The position numbers and the translations under genes are program-made. 64,000 nucleotides of DNA from Candidatus Electrothrix rattekaaiensis (GTDB lineage Bacteria > Desulfobacterota > Desulfobulbia > Desulfobulbales > Desulfobulbaceae): assembly GCA_032595675.1 (NCBI GenBank), contig JAVQMD010000001.1, forward strand, positions 1,148,640 through 1,212,639. The letters run 5' to 3'. The notes under the pieces were generated by a model that saw only the letters and a list, made by a program, of their open reading frames with translations, was not told the DNA's origin and searched no databases. Position 1 is the stretch's first letter, and every line of letters starts with the position of its first letter. Below are positions 26,402-34,109 of the stretch, piece by piece.

Positions 26402-27535
26402 CTATTTGCAGAAAAAATTTATTATTTTTTCTAGTACGATTTGTTGATCTTGGTATGTCAGTTCATAATAGAATGGAAGTCGGAGGAGGCGTGCGCTTAT
26501 GTTTTCCGTTATTGGCAACTGAACTTTATTTTTTGCCAGAGATAGGCCCTTATGTGATAGATGCAGAGGGACATAATGAAATACAGAGTAAATACTTTGA
26601 GTTCGTAAAGAGTACATAAGCTTGTCACGAGTCTGCTCGTCAGGTAGCAGTATATAGAAAAGATGGTTGTTGCAGTTGCATGTAGAAGGAATATGGGGAA
26701 CATGAAGGAGTCCCTGATCGACGAGCGGCTGGAGTCCTTGTTGATAGTAATCAAAAATTTTTTGGCGTCGTTGGTTTATCGTATCAATATGCTCTAACTG
26801 GGCATATAAGAATGCAGCAACAATTTCAGAAGGAAGATAGGAGGAACCGAGATCCACCCAAGTATATTTATCCACTTCGCCTCGAAAAAATTTGCTGCGA
26901 TTTGTTCCTTTCTCTCGAATTATTTCTGCCCGTTCAATAAATCGTTCGTTGTTGATAACCAATGCTCCACCTTCGCCTGAGATGAAATTTTTTGTTTCAT
27001 GGAAGCTGTATGTTCCCAGATCGCCAATTGTCCCCAAATACTTTCCTTTATATTGAGAACTGACACCCTGGGCCGCATCCTCAACCACAAACAGGTCATG
27101 TCGTCGTGCAATCTCCATGATACTATCCATCTCGCACCCGACACCTGCATAATGAACCGGAACGATTACCTTGGTGCGTTCAGTAATAGCCTGTTCGATC
27201 AGCTTCTCATCTATATTGAGGGTATCCGACCTGATATCAACGAAAATAGGCTTAGCACCTCTTAGACAGAAGGCATTTGCTGTAGAGACAAAGGTGAATG
27301 AGGGGAGTATAACTTCATCCCCTGGCTGAATATCACAGAGCAGGGCCGCTATTTCTAAGGCCGCCGTACAAGAATGGGTGAGAAGGATTTTTTGAGCGTT
27401 GAATTTATTTTCCAGAAGTGCATGACACTTCTGCGTAAATGAGCCATCCCCTGCAATATGCCCTTCCAGGACTGCCTGGGCAATATAGTAGAGTTCTTTG
27501 CCCACAATGAATGGTTTGTTGAATGGTATTGGCAT
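26402..27535 (-). CDS. wecE: dTDP-4-amino-4,6-dideoxy-sugar transaminase (WecE/RffA type)
   Basis: 377 residues. It is close along its length to E. coli WecE: IPFNKPFIVGKELYYI, TPSCTAALE-like THSCTAALEIAALL, VPVHYAGVGCEMDSI, the PLP-lysine motif FHETKNFISGEGGAL and REKGTNRSKFFRGEVDKY. WecE converts dTDP-4-keto-6-deoxyglucose plus glutamate to dTDP-4-amino-4,6-dideoxygalactose. RfbB encoded at 34-35 kb supplies that ketosugar. The product would be the acceptor for the LpxD-like acyltransferase. About 60 bp separate its start from the TPR gene stop upstream. Confidence 0.88.
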   Translation of the reverse strand: MPIPFNKPFIVGKELYYIAQAVLEGHIAGDGSFTQKCHALLENKFNAQKILLTHSCTAALEIAALLCDIQPGDEVILPSFTFVSTANAFCLRGAKPIFVDIRSDTLNIDEKLIEQAITERTKVIVPVHYAGVGCEMDSIMEIARRHDLFVVEDAAQGVSSQYKGKYLGTIGDLGTYSFHETKNFISGEGGALVINNERFIERAEIIREKGTNRSKFFRGEVDKYTWVDLGSSYLPSEIVAAFLYAQLEHIDTINQRRQKIFDYYQQGLQPLVDQGLLHVPHIPSTCNCNNHLFYILLPDEQTRDKLMYSLRTQSIYSVFHYVPLHLSHKGLSLAKNKVQLPITENISARLLRLPFYYELTYQDQQIVLEKIINFFCK

Positions 27536-27597
27536 TTGTTACTTATATAAAGGTACACATTAAGTTACAGTCGATGATATAACCGTGGTAAATTATA

Positions 27598-29685
27598 TCA
27601 TTGTATTTGTAATTGGGTAAGCCACTTTTTAGAGTACTCCCGAATGAGGGGATAATTCAAGGGAAGAATTGGAGTGTCTGTTGATTTTTCTTCTAAGATA
27701 CCGATAAATTCTGCCCAGGTTATTTTCGAAAGCAGCTGAGTTAAAGCGTCATTGGCTTGTTTTTCTTTCTCAGTGAGTATGCTGGCTTCTATAAGGCACA
27801 ATAAGCTCGGCACGGTAGGCACACCGAGATCATGGGCGAAGTTTATATAAAAAGCAGATTTTTCTGCAAAGCCTAATCTGGCATACACAAGGGCAAAATC
27901 AAGCAGCGATTTTCTGTATTCCTTGCTCATCATATTTGAGCCGTCAAGAACCTGCTGCAACATAGCCATTCCTTCATCACCTCTGTTCATACCTATAAGC
28001 ATTTCCCCGTACTGCTGAAGATATTTCCCCTGCTCAGGCCTTGCTACTGTAAGTTCACTCATGATCTCCATAGACTCGTGCTTCTCTCCTGTCAGCCACA
28101 GCACCTGTGCTTTAGTCGACAGGAGTGGTGCATTATATTTACCGTAGGGAGTGTCTTGTGACTCGGAAAGAGCATTATCATAGAACTGTAACGCCTTATC
28201 ATAATTCCCTATCAATTTCATGATATATCCCATATTTTGATAGGCCCAGAATCTGCTTTTCCAAGGGGTAGCACTGTTTTTATCCAGTGAAAGCTGACTC
28301 AGTCTAAACGCCTTTTGCAGGTTATTTTCTTGAACTAAGTAATAGTGTCCAAGGTTGATATAGGGACCCGTGCTATTCGGTGCTTTTTTCAGAGAATCTG
28401 CCCAGAGTGATTGTTCGGTCAGCCAGACTTTATTTCTTATTAGAGTGCCTAAGAGTAAAAAGAAAACGAGTAAAGCTGTCGAACCTATCAGCGTAAAATA
28501 GATCAATTTCTTCTGTTGGCGGTACCGGTGTATCAAAGTGCTGATTAAGGATGCAACGGGGAGAAACAAGAAGAATGAAGGCAGGTAGTTGCGATGCTCA
28601 AAGATGAGCTCAAGGTTCAGAAAGGTTGATTCAACGGTGTGGTTGAGAAAAAAGAAAAGAATTGCAAAAGAAAGAAGAGGATAACGCTTGTGAAGGAAGA
28701 AGGGAAGAATAACGAGTATCCCTATAGATAAGACGGCGAACAGCGTGCTCATCGGGTCAAAAATCGAGGTGGATAGCTGGACTTCATGAATGAGTGAGAG
28801 ACGAAAGGGGGCTGGGAAAAAAAGGAGGCTGAGGTAAAAAAGAACAATTCGGGATTCTGTTAGGACCCGTTGGCCTGGGGTAAAGTTACGGTTAGAGTAT
28901 GAAGCAAAAACACTATGGAATACGTCAGGTCCTTTCAGAAGGATAGTAAAACCCAGAACGAAAAAAAAGCCAAGCGCGAGAATAACAATATTTTGCTTGG
29001 AGAGTGTAATTGTTTCTCTAAAAAAGAACAGCTCTATCAGAACAAGAGATGCAGGAAGAAGGATTGCATTTTCTTTTGATCCTAATGCAAGAACAAATGC
29101 CAAGAGCAGGCCAACGTAATAAAATAATTTCTTTTTTATATTGTTTCCTTGCTGCTGCCTCGCTTTCAGGTAGCACCAAATCCCAATAATAGTGAACATT
29201 GCCGCCAAGGACGCCATTCGTTGAACAATATAGGTGACAGCCTGGGTCTGGACAGGATTAAGTGCCCAGAAAAGAGCAGCAAGTGCAGCTATGAGGAAAG
29301 GATTGCCATGAACTCTTCCTTTCATTTTTGGGGAGGACAGCAGCAACAGGCAGGATTTAAAGAGAAATATCGTTGTGAGAAAGTGAATAAAGAAGTTCAC
29401 CAGATGATAACCAAACACCTTATCTTGATGGAAGAACCAGTTCAGGGCAAAGCTTAAGTTGCTGACAGGGCGAAGAAATGTACCCTCACTTTCGGGATAG
29501 GCAAAGAAAGTTCTCTTGAGGGATTGTGGTGTCAGTTCTGTCAGGTGTAGCGGGGTATTCTCTAAAATATTCGGTAAATCATCAAAGTGCCAATCGCCCT
29601 GAAAAGATGGAATATAGGCAACAAGCAGAAGAATGAAAAAAGAGAAATACAGCGGAAAGGCTCCTATGCTCTTGTGGTTGTTCAT
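27598..29685 (-). CDS. TMTC-like GT-C membrane protein with C-terminal TPRs (copy B)
   Basis: 695 residues. About ten membrane helices fill residues 12-430, and a periplasmic tetratricopeptide domain follows (about 440-690, for example GNYDKALQFYDNAL). The first external loop reads GDWHFDDLPNI, and LRPVSNLSFALNWFF then FGYHLVNFFIHF follow. This is the same order as in eukaryotic TMTC O-mannosyltransferases (YDD, then YRPL and GYHLVN). TMTCs take sugar from dolichyl phosphate and modify exported proteins. The start overlaps the stop of the paralogue upstream by 1 bp. The role as a protein glycosyltransferase is inference from architecture and from the adjacent pilin. Confidence 0.72.
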   Translation of the reverse strand: MNNHKSIGAFPLYFSFFILLLVAYIPSFQGDWHFDDLPNILENTPLHLTELTPQSLKRTFFAYPESEGTFLRPVSNLSFALNWFFHQDKVFGYHLVNFFIHFLTTIFLFKSCLLLLSSPKMKGRVHGNPFLIAALAALFWALNPVQTQAVTYIVQRMASLAAMFTIIGIWCYLKARQQQGNNIKKKLFYYVGLLLAFVLALGSKENAILLPASLVLIELFFFRETITLSKQNIVILALGFFFVLGFTILLKGPDVFHSVFASYSNRNFTPGQRVLTESRIVLFYLSLLFFPAPFRLSLIHEVQLSTSIFDPMSTLFAVLSIGILVILPFFLHKRYPLLSFAILFFFLNHTVESTFLNLELIFEHRNYLPSFFLFLPVASLISTLIHRYRQQKKLIYFTLIGSTALLVFFLLLGTLIRNKVWLTEQSLWADSLKKAPNSTGPYINLGHYYLVQENNLQKAFRLSQLSLDKNSATPWKSRFWAYQNMGYIMKLIGNYDKALQFYDNALSESQDTPYGKYNAPLLSTKAQVLWLTGEKHESMEIMSELTVARPEQGKYLQQYGEMLIGMNRGDEGMAMLQQVLDGSNMMSKEYRKSLLDFALVYARLGFAEKSAFYINFAHDLGVPTVPSLLCLIEASILTEKEKQANDALTQLLSKITWAEFIGILEEKSTDTPILPLNYPLIREYSKKWLTQLQIQ

Positions 29686-31747
29686 TATCTTTTATCACTT
29701 GTTTTGGATAACATCCGCGAAGCTGTTTTTAAGAGAGCCTGCCGGAGCAAGTCTTTGTCAAGAGGTATCTGAAATGGATCTTTCTCGGCTGCATGCAAAT
29801 TATTGAGTAGATGAGTCAGAGGAATTGTTTGAACAAGCTTTGTGAGTTGTAGAGAGGCTTTTTGTTCCTTACCTGTAAGAAGACTGTTTTCAACCTGAAG
29901 CAACATAGCTATCTGATCGCGTTGTTGGACAGCTTGGCTCAACAGAGCTTCTGCGCTGCTATAGTCCCCCTGCATGGCCAGCGCCTTTCCCTTTCCCATA
30001 AGAACGAGAGAAAGATTCCGGTAAAAAAATTCTGCCTTGCGGTAAGAGGCTAGAGCATTGGCAGGTTTTCTCTGTCGTAAAAAGACAGATGCCTCCATCA
30101 GCAGGAGATAGGGATCTTCTTTCTGAGCATATCGTTCAGTAATAATTTGCTGGGCCTCGTCATAGTGTTTCAGTTCAATAAGTACAGCTATGAGTTGTTC
30201 AGCTGCTGCTCTGTAGTCCTTACGGAGAGAGTATGCCTGTTGAAAGTATTTCAGAGCTTTTTCAGGTTGGCCGATTTGATAAGCTATGCCGCCCTGTTGG
30301 TTGCGCACGATGGGGATGATTGTATTCAGGGAAGCTTCACTTGTAAAACGTTGTTCCGCTTCTTCACAGAGTTGAAGGGCCTTTTGATATTTCTTTTGCT
30401 GAGCATACCAGCCAGCGAGATTGATTCGTGCTCTTGCATCTCGAGGGGCTTTTTGAACAGCATCTTTGGACAGGGTACCAGCATTTTTCCAGGCTTTGTT
30501 TCGTTTGACAGTGGCAAGACCTGATTGAACTAAAAAAACTGTACAGACTAACATCGCGATAACAGCTACCCCCTTTTTTTTTGTATCAATGATATCCACG
30601 ACGAAAGTCGCAAGAGGCAGAAAGAGAAAAAGGGATGGAAGGAGGTTTCTGTGTTCGAAAATGAGCTCCAAAGGAATAATCGTTGATTCGACAAGGTGAT
30701 TGAGAAAATAGTATAAAATTGCAAAGGAAAGCAGAGGTCTTCTATGGACTTGTATGATAGCGAGGAAAATTAATCCGATACAGCAAATGATGGCTGGTAA
30801 GGTTTGCCAAGGAGTAAATAATGAGGTCGATAACGTTATATCATGGACAATGGAAAGCCGTGACGCAGTTGGAAAAAAAATTTGGGAGAGATAAAAGAGC
30901 AATATGCGTGGTTCTGTCAGCATACGTTCCTGAAAAGTGAAATTTCTATGCCCATAACTATTGGCCTGGGCAATAATGAAATCCCAGCTGAAGAAAAGTA
31001 TTCCAGCAGAAAGTAAGAGAAAAAGCAGAAAAAAAAGTTTTGTTTTTTGTTGAGCGAATTGTTGAATTTTGGCGAATTGAAAGAAAAAAACACCTTCTAT
31101 GAGAGCAAGGGAAGGGAAAAGGAGGATAGTATTTTCCTTACTGCCCAAGGCAAGCAGGGCGCAACAAAGGCAGCATGTGAAAAAGATGATCTGGTACAAT
31201 CTATTATTGCTTAATCGTAGCCGAAGGTAGAAAAAAAGAGTACTGATGGAAAATAAGGTGGCAAGCTGAGCCATGCGTTGGACAATATAGGTTACTGCTG
31301 AAGTATGGATGGGAGCAGCAAGCCAGAGTGCAGCTGCAAGCAGGGCAATGTTATGTTTGTGTAATTGGGAGCGGTTCTTTTTTCGGAGTGCAGGGGTATT
31401 AAGAAGTTGGACACAGCTCAGGTAGAGCATGATTGCTGTGAGACTATGAATAAAAATATCGACAAGATGATAGCTGACTGGGCTGCTTTGGCCGAAAAAC
31501 CAATTAAGGGCAAAAGTGAAGTTAGCAACCGGTCGATAAAGTTTCCCTGTGGATTCAGGGTGGGCGTAAAACGTGTTGAAAAGTGTGGCAGGCTGGAGAT
31601 TTGTTATATGTAGCGGTGTGTTGTGCAGGATATTGCCTGAATCATCAAGATGCCAGCCATTATCTAAAATATTATTGTAGATAAGCAGGCAAAAGCAAAA
31701 TATCAGAGCAGGATGGAATATCAGTTTTCTTTGATATGATGATGGCA
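29685..31747 (-). CDS. TMTC-like GT-C membrane protein with C-terminal TPRs (copy A)
   Basis: 687 residues from the ATG at 31747 (MPSSYQRKLIFH); an in-frame TTG at 31760 lies in the terminator-like hairpin. It is a paralogue of the next gene, with the same motifs: GWHLDDSGNI, YRPVANFTFALNWFF and SYHLVDIFIHS. Its TPR units include KYQKALQLCEEAEQ, PEKALKYFQQAY and KPANALASYRKAEF. It begins about 60 bp after the expected pilin stop, so it is probably read from the pilin promoter. The first 30 codons are duplicated behind pilin 2 at 32585-32674. Two tandem paralogues suggest two acceptor or donor specificities. Confidence 0.72.
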
Positions 31748-31756
31748 TAAAAAGAA

Positions 31757-32350
31757 TCAAAGTCTGCTGAAAACAGCAGGCTTTGATGTTTCTGATAGAG
31801 GATAATTACAGCGTCTTGAAGTAGGCAACAGGAGCATCTGCGCCTGTACGGGGGGCAAGTATAATCCCGACCTTTGAATACCATCAGGAGCAATCCAATG
31901 CGTATCAGAGGAGGTTACCTTGACCGGACAGTTACCTGCACCTTCTTCTGCCCAGATAAAATAACTGGATCCCTTTTTGATTGCACCAGCACCTTGTCCG
32001 TCAATATTAGTCTCTTTGAAAGTTGTGGAAGCGGACAGAAGCAGGGTGTTGGCTTTATATTTGCCATCAGCATCCTTACCGATATTCAGGGTTGGTCGAG
32101 CACCACCAGCTCCTGGGGTATAGCTGGTGCTCGCTGTCGTGTTGGTGGGGACAGCAAAGTAATCAGCCAGAGCACCACCGATTGCACCAACGTCATTTAC
32201 GGTTGCAGTACAATAAGACTTGTTCTTGTACTCGATAAAGTTCGGGATAGCAACTGCTGCCAAAATACCGATGATGGCGATAACGATCATCAGCTCAATC
32301 AAGGTGAAACCTTTTTCGTTGGCTTGGGCTCTTAATGTATTCAGTTTCAT
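31757..32350 (-). CDS. pilA: Type IV major pilin, copy 1, with frameshifted C-terminus
   Basis: 197 residues as read. The class III prepilin leader is followed by the processing site KG-FTLIELMIVIAIIG, where Glu5 is conserved and the rest is the hydrophobic N-terminal helix. Cysteines in SYCTATVND and GNCPVKVTS would form the pilin disulfide. It matches copy 2 closely until THWI. A net one-base loss between 31869 and 31876 then shifts the frame. The alternative frame encodes an end VAYFKTL identical to copy 2, with a stop at 31806-31808. As read, the tail is 32 unrelated residues running through the terminator hairpin. It could be a real shift, a phase-variable end or a sequencing error. GGGGGAT precedes the ATG. 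Confidence 0.8.
   Translation of the reverse strand: MKLNTLRAQANEKGFTLIELMIVIAIIGILAAVAIPNFIEYKNKSYCTATVNDVGAIGGALADYFAVPTNTTASTSYTPGAGGARPTLNIGKDADGKYKANTLLLSASTTFKETNIDGQGAGAIKKGSSYFIWAEEGAGNCPVKVTSSDTHWIAPDGIQRSGLYLPPVQAQMLLLPTSRRCNYPLSETSKPAVFSRL
31758..31785 (-). terminator. Degenerate terminator hairpin after pilin 1
   Basis: On the minus strand the stem CAAAGCCTGCTG/CAGCAGACTTTG has a C-A mismatch around a TTTT loop. Only a broken T run (ATTCTTTTT) follows, running into the TPR gene ATG. Compared with the intact copy at 32678-32709 it has lost the perfect stem and the T9 tail. It is likely a leaky stop that lets transcription into the TPR genes. Confidence 0.5.
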
Positions 32351-32422
32351 GATATCCCCCGTTTTCAGGAAAAGTTTTTTACAGGTCGACTCATGCCGAC
32401 ATTTCTCATTTACTTTTTATAA

Positions 32423-32439
32423 TACATTATCTGTGCCAA
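32423..32439 (-). promoter_or_regulatory. Sigma-54-like promoter of pilin 1
   Basis: The minus strand reads TTGGCACAGATAATGTA. This has the -24 element TGGCAC, and GT stands at the -12 position instead of GC with the normal 10-bp spacing. The identical core lies upstream of pilin 2. pilA transcription by RpoN and PilR is established in many bacteria. The leader would be about 60 nt. Confidence 0.6.
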
Positions 32440-32540
32440 GATATCCTTCAACGCTTCGTTTTTTTTCTTTTTATATATAAATTATAAAGTTGTACAATTT
32501 CTATTTTCTTGTATCCCCTGATACCTTGTCATCTCTTTCT

Positions 32541-32570
32541 CTGTGAGACAACTTTTGCCACAGGACTGAC
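32541..32570 (-). promoter_or_regulatory. Conserved upstream box of pilin 1 (activator site candidate)
   Basis: On the minus strand GTCAGTCCTGTGGCAAAAG is followed by TTGTCTCACAG. Nearly the same block lies at 33471-33502. Each block is about 110 bp upstream of its sigma-54-like promoter, a usual distance for a PilR-type enhancer. Confidence 0.45.
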
Positions 32571-32584
32571 AAAAAATGATAACT

Positions 32585-32674
32585 ATTATCTAAAATATTA
32601 TTGTAGATGAGCAGGCAAAAGCAGAAGATTAGAGCGGGATGAAATATCTGTTCTCTTTGATATGATGACAGCAT
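32585..32674 (-). pseudogene. Truncated 5' remnant of the TPR glycosyltransferase gene
   Basis: The reading frame starts at the ATG at 32674 and encodes MLSSYQREQIFHPALIF, then continues CFCLLIYNNILDN. This parallels residues 1-30 of the intact gene at 31747. After codon 30 the homology ends at the duplication junction, and the frame runs 26 unrelated codons to a TAG at 32501. It is a by-product of the tandem duplication and is probably not functional. Confidence 0.75.
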
Positions 32675-32677
32675 AAC

Positions 32678-32709
32678 AAAAAAAAAGCCTGCTGAAAACA
32701 GCAGGCTTT
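32678..32709 (-). terminator. Strong rho-independent terminator after pilin 2
   Basis: The minus strand has AAAGCCTGCTG-TTTT-CAGCAGGCTTT, a perfect 11-bp stem, followed immediately by a run of nine T. It lies 22 bp after the pilin 2 stop and should end most transcripts of that gene. Confidence 0.88.
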
Positions 32710-32730
32710 GATGCTTCTGATAGAGAAGAA

Positions 32731-33279
32731 TTACAGCGTTTTGAAGTAGGCAACAGAGTTATCTGCGCTTGCACGTTTCTTAGGGGTAGGAATCCCAGCA
32801 GCAGTAATACTTGTAGGATCAATCCAATGCGTATCAGAGGAGGTTACCTTGACCGGACAGTTACCTGCACCTTCTTCTGCAAAGATTACATAACTCGATC
32901 TCACTTTGATTGCACCAGCACCTTGGTTAGCAATACCACCTTCTTTCCAAGTTGTGGAAGCGGACAGAAGCAGGGTGTTGGCTTCATATTTGCCATCAGC
33001 ATCCTTACCGACAGTCAGGGTTGGTCGAGAACCACCAACTCCTGCTGTATAGCTGGTGCTCGCTGTTGTGTTGGTTGGAACAGCAAAGTAATCAGCCAAG
33101 GCACCACCGATCGCACCAACATCATTTACGGTTGCAGTACAATACGATTTGTTCTTGTACTCAATAAAGTTCGGGATAGCAACTGCTGCCAAAATACCGA
33201 TGATGGCGATAACAATCATCAGCTCGATCAAGGTAAAACCTTTCTCGTTTGCTTGTTTTCTTAAGGTATTCATTTTCAT
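32731..33279 (-). CDS. pilA: Type IV major pilin, copy 2
   Basis: 182 residues from the ATG at 33279, which has GGAGGA 5 nt upstream; the reading frame stays open further upstream but without a ribosome-binding site. The 14-residue leader ends at the prepilin peptidase site EKG-FTLIELM, with Glu5 and the classic hydrophobic helix. Two cysteines (SYCTATVND and GNCPVKVTS) flank the globular domain. The C-terminus ADNSVAYFKTL is intact, unlike in copy 1. The pilin should be processed by PilD, oxidised in the periplasm and assembled by the PilC platform. It has its own sigma-54-like promoter, upstream box and strong terminator, so it is probably the highly expressed subunit. Confidence 0.92.
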   Translation of the reverse strand: MKMNTLRKQANEKGFTLIELMIVIAIIGILAAVAIPNFIEYKNKSYCTATVNDVGAIGGALADYFAVPTNTTASTSYTAGVGGSRPTLTVGKDADGKYEANTLLLSASTTWKEGGIANQGAGAIKVRSSYVIFAEEGAGNCPVKVTSSDTHWIDPTSITAAGIPTPKKRASADNSVAYFKTL

Positions 33280-33352
33280 GGTGTCCTCCGTTTTCAGGAA
33301 AAGTTTTTTTATACGTCGACCCGTGCCGACATTTCTCATTTGCTTCTTATAA

Positions 33353-33369
33353 TACATTATCTGTGCCAG
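33353..33369 (-). promoter_or_regulatory. Sigma-54-like promoter of pilin 2
   Basis: The minus strand reads CTGGCACAGATAATGTA, with TGGCAC at -24 and GT at -12 spaced by 10 bp. It differs from the pilin 1 promoter by one base at the upstream edge. The predicted transcription start is near 33341, giving a ~60-nt leader that ends in GGAGGACACC-ATG. Confidence 0.6.
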
Positions 33370-33470
33370 GAATCTTTTTTGTCGTTTATAAATATTTTTT
33401 ATTTTTATTAACAGGACGTTACTTGCGTTTTGTTTTGTTACTCCTTCCGGCACCCTTGTTGTCTGTTGTG

Positions 33471-33502
33471 TTGTGAGACAAATTCTGCCACAGAGGCTGA
33501 CG
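33471..33502 (-). promoter_or_regulatory. Conserved upstream box of pilin 2 (activator site candidate)
   Basis: On the minus strand GTCAGCCTCTGTGGCAGAA is followed by TTTGTCTCACAA. It matches the box at 32541-32570 and lies at the same ~110-bp distance from its promoter. Conservation between copies that differ elsewhere suggests protein binding. Confidence 0.45.
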
Positions 33503-33532
33503 AAAAGTGTCAGTGTGACGCTGATGAGCAGG

Positions 33533-34075
33533 TTAATACAGATCCGCATCCTGAAATGAGCACGCTGTGCTGTCTTTTACAGACAGGCAAGGCTCACCCT
33601 GGAGAGGCCAGTCGATGTTGAGATCAGGATCATTCCATATAATAGCCCGCTCAGACTCCGATGCATAATAATCTGTCGCCAGATAAAAAAACTCAGCTTT
33701 TTCAGAAAGGACGAGGAAGCCGTGGGCAAAGCCTTCCGGCACCCAGAATTGCTTTTTGTTATCAGCGGACAGATATTCGCCCGTCCATTGCCCTAAGGTT
33801 GGTGAATTTTTACGCAGATCCACAGCAACGTCAAAAACCTCGCCCGCAATAACCCGCACGAGTTTCCCTTGCGGCTGCTGAATTTGGTAATGGAGGCCTC
33901 GCAGAACATTTTTGCGAGACGAAGAGTGATTATGCTGAACAAAGGTAGTGTTCAGGCCGGTCGCCTCCTGCCAGCGGCGTTGATTGAAACTCTCGAAAAA
34001 AAAGCCCCGGTCGTCACCAAAGACCCTGGGTTCAATAATAAGGACGTCTGGAAGAGATGTTGTTCGTACCTTCAT
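33533..34075 (-). CDS. rfbC: dTDP-4-dehydrorhamnose 3,5-epimerase
   Basis: 180 residues from the ATG at 34075 (MKVRTTSLPDVLIIEPRVFG), just downstream of the rfbB stop; an in-frame ATG at 34153 would overlap rfbB. Cupin motifs include DDRGFFFESFNQRRW and QHNHSSSRKNVLRGLHYQ, with the catalytic His in RGLHYQ, and VPEGFAHGFLVLS. It epimerises dTDP-4-keto-6-deoxyglucose on the way to dTDP-L-rhamnose. RfbA and RfbD are not in the window. Together with RfbB it feeds the surface-glycan pathway. Confidence 0.9.
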   Translation of the reverse strand: MKVRTTSLPDVLIIEPRVFGDDRGFFFESFNQRRWQEATGLNTTFVQHNHSSSRKNVLRGLHYQIQQPQGKLVRVIAGEVFDVAVDLRKNSPTLGQWTGEYLSADNKKQFWVPEGFAHGFLVLSEKAEFFYLATDYYASESERAIIWNDPDLNIDWPLQGEPCLSVKDSTACSFQDADLY

Positions 34076-34109
34076 AAAAGTTGTTTTTGCCTGAAGTGAA
34101 GAAAAGAGG

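Larger units (their letters stand above)
31659..33512. repeat. Tandem duplication of the pilin unit, period about 926 bp
   Basis: Unit A (about 31659-32580) and unit B (about 32585-33512) match in order: the first 30 codons of the TPR gene, the hairpin terminator, the pilin gene, the leader, a sigma-54-like promoter and an upstream box. Equivalent points are 926-929 bp apart (TPR ATG 31747/32674, pilin ATG 32350/33279). The junction lies at about 32581-32585, where unit B breaks off after codon 30 of the TPR gene. The pilin central regions have diverged by several residues, so the event is not recent. Confidence 0.85.

Noticed and set aside
32598-32822. 74-codon minus-strand ORF at the pilin 2 end
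   Set aside because: It is an out-of-frame reading across the pilin 3' end and terminator; its similarity to the copy 1 tail only reflects the duplicated DNA.
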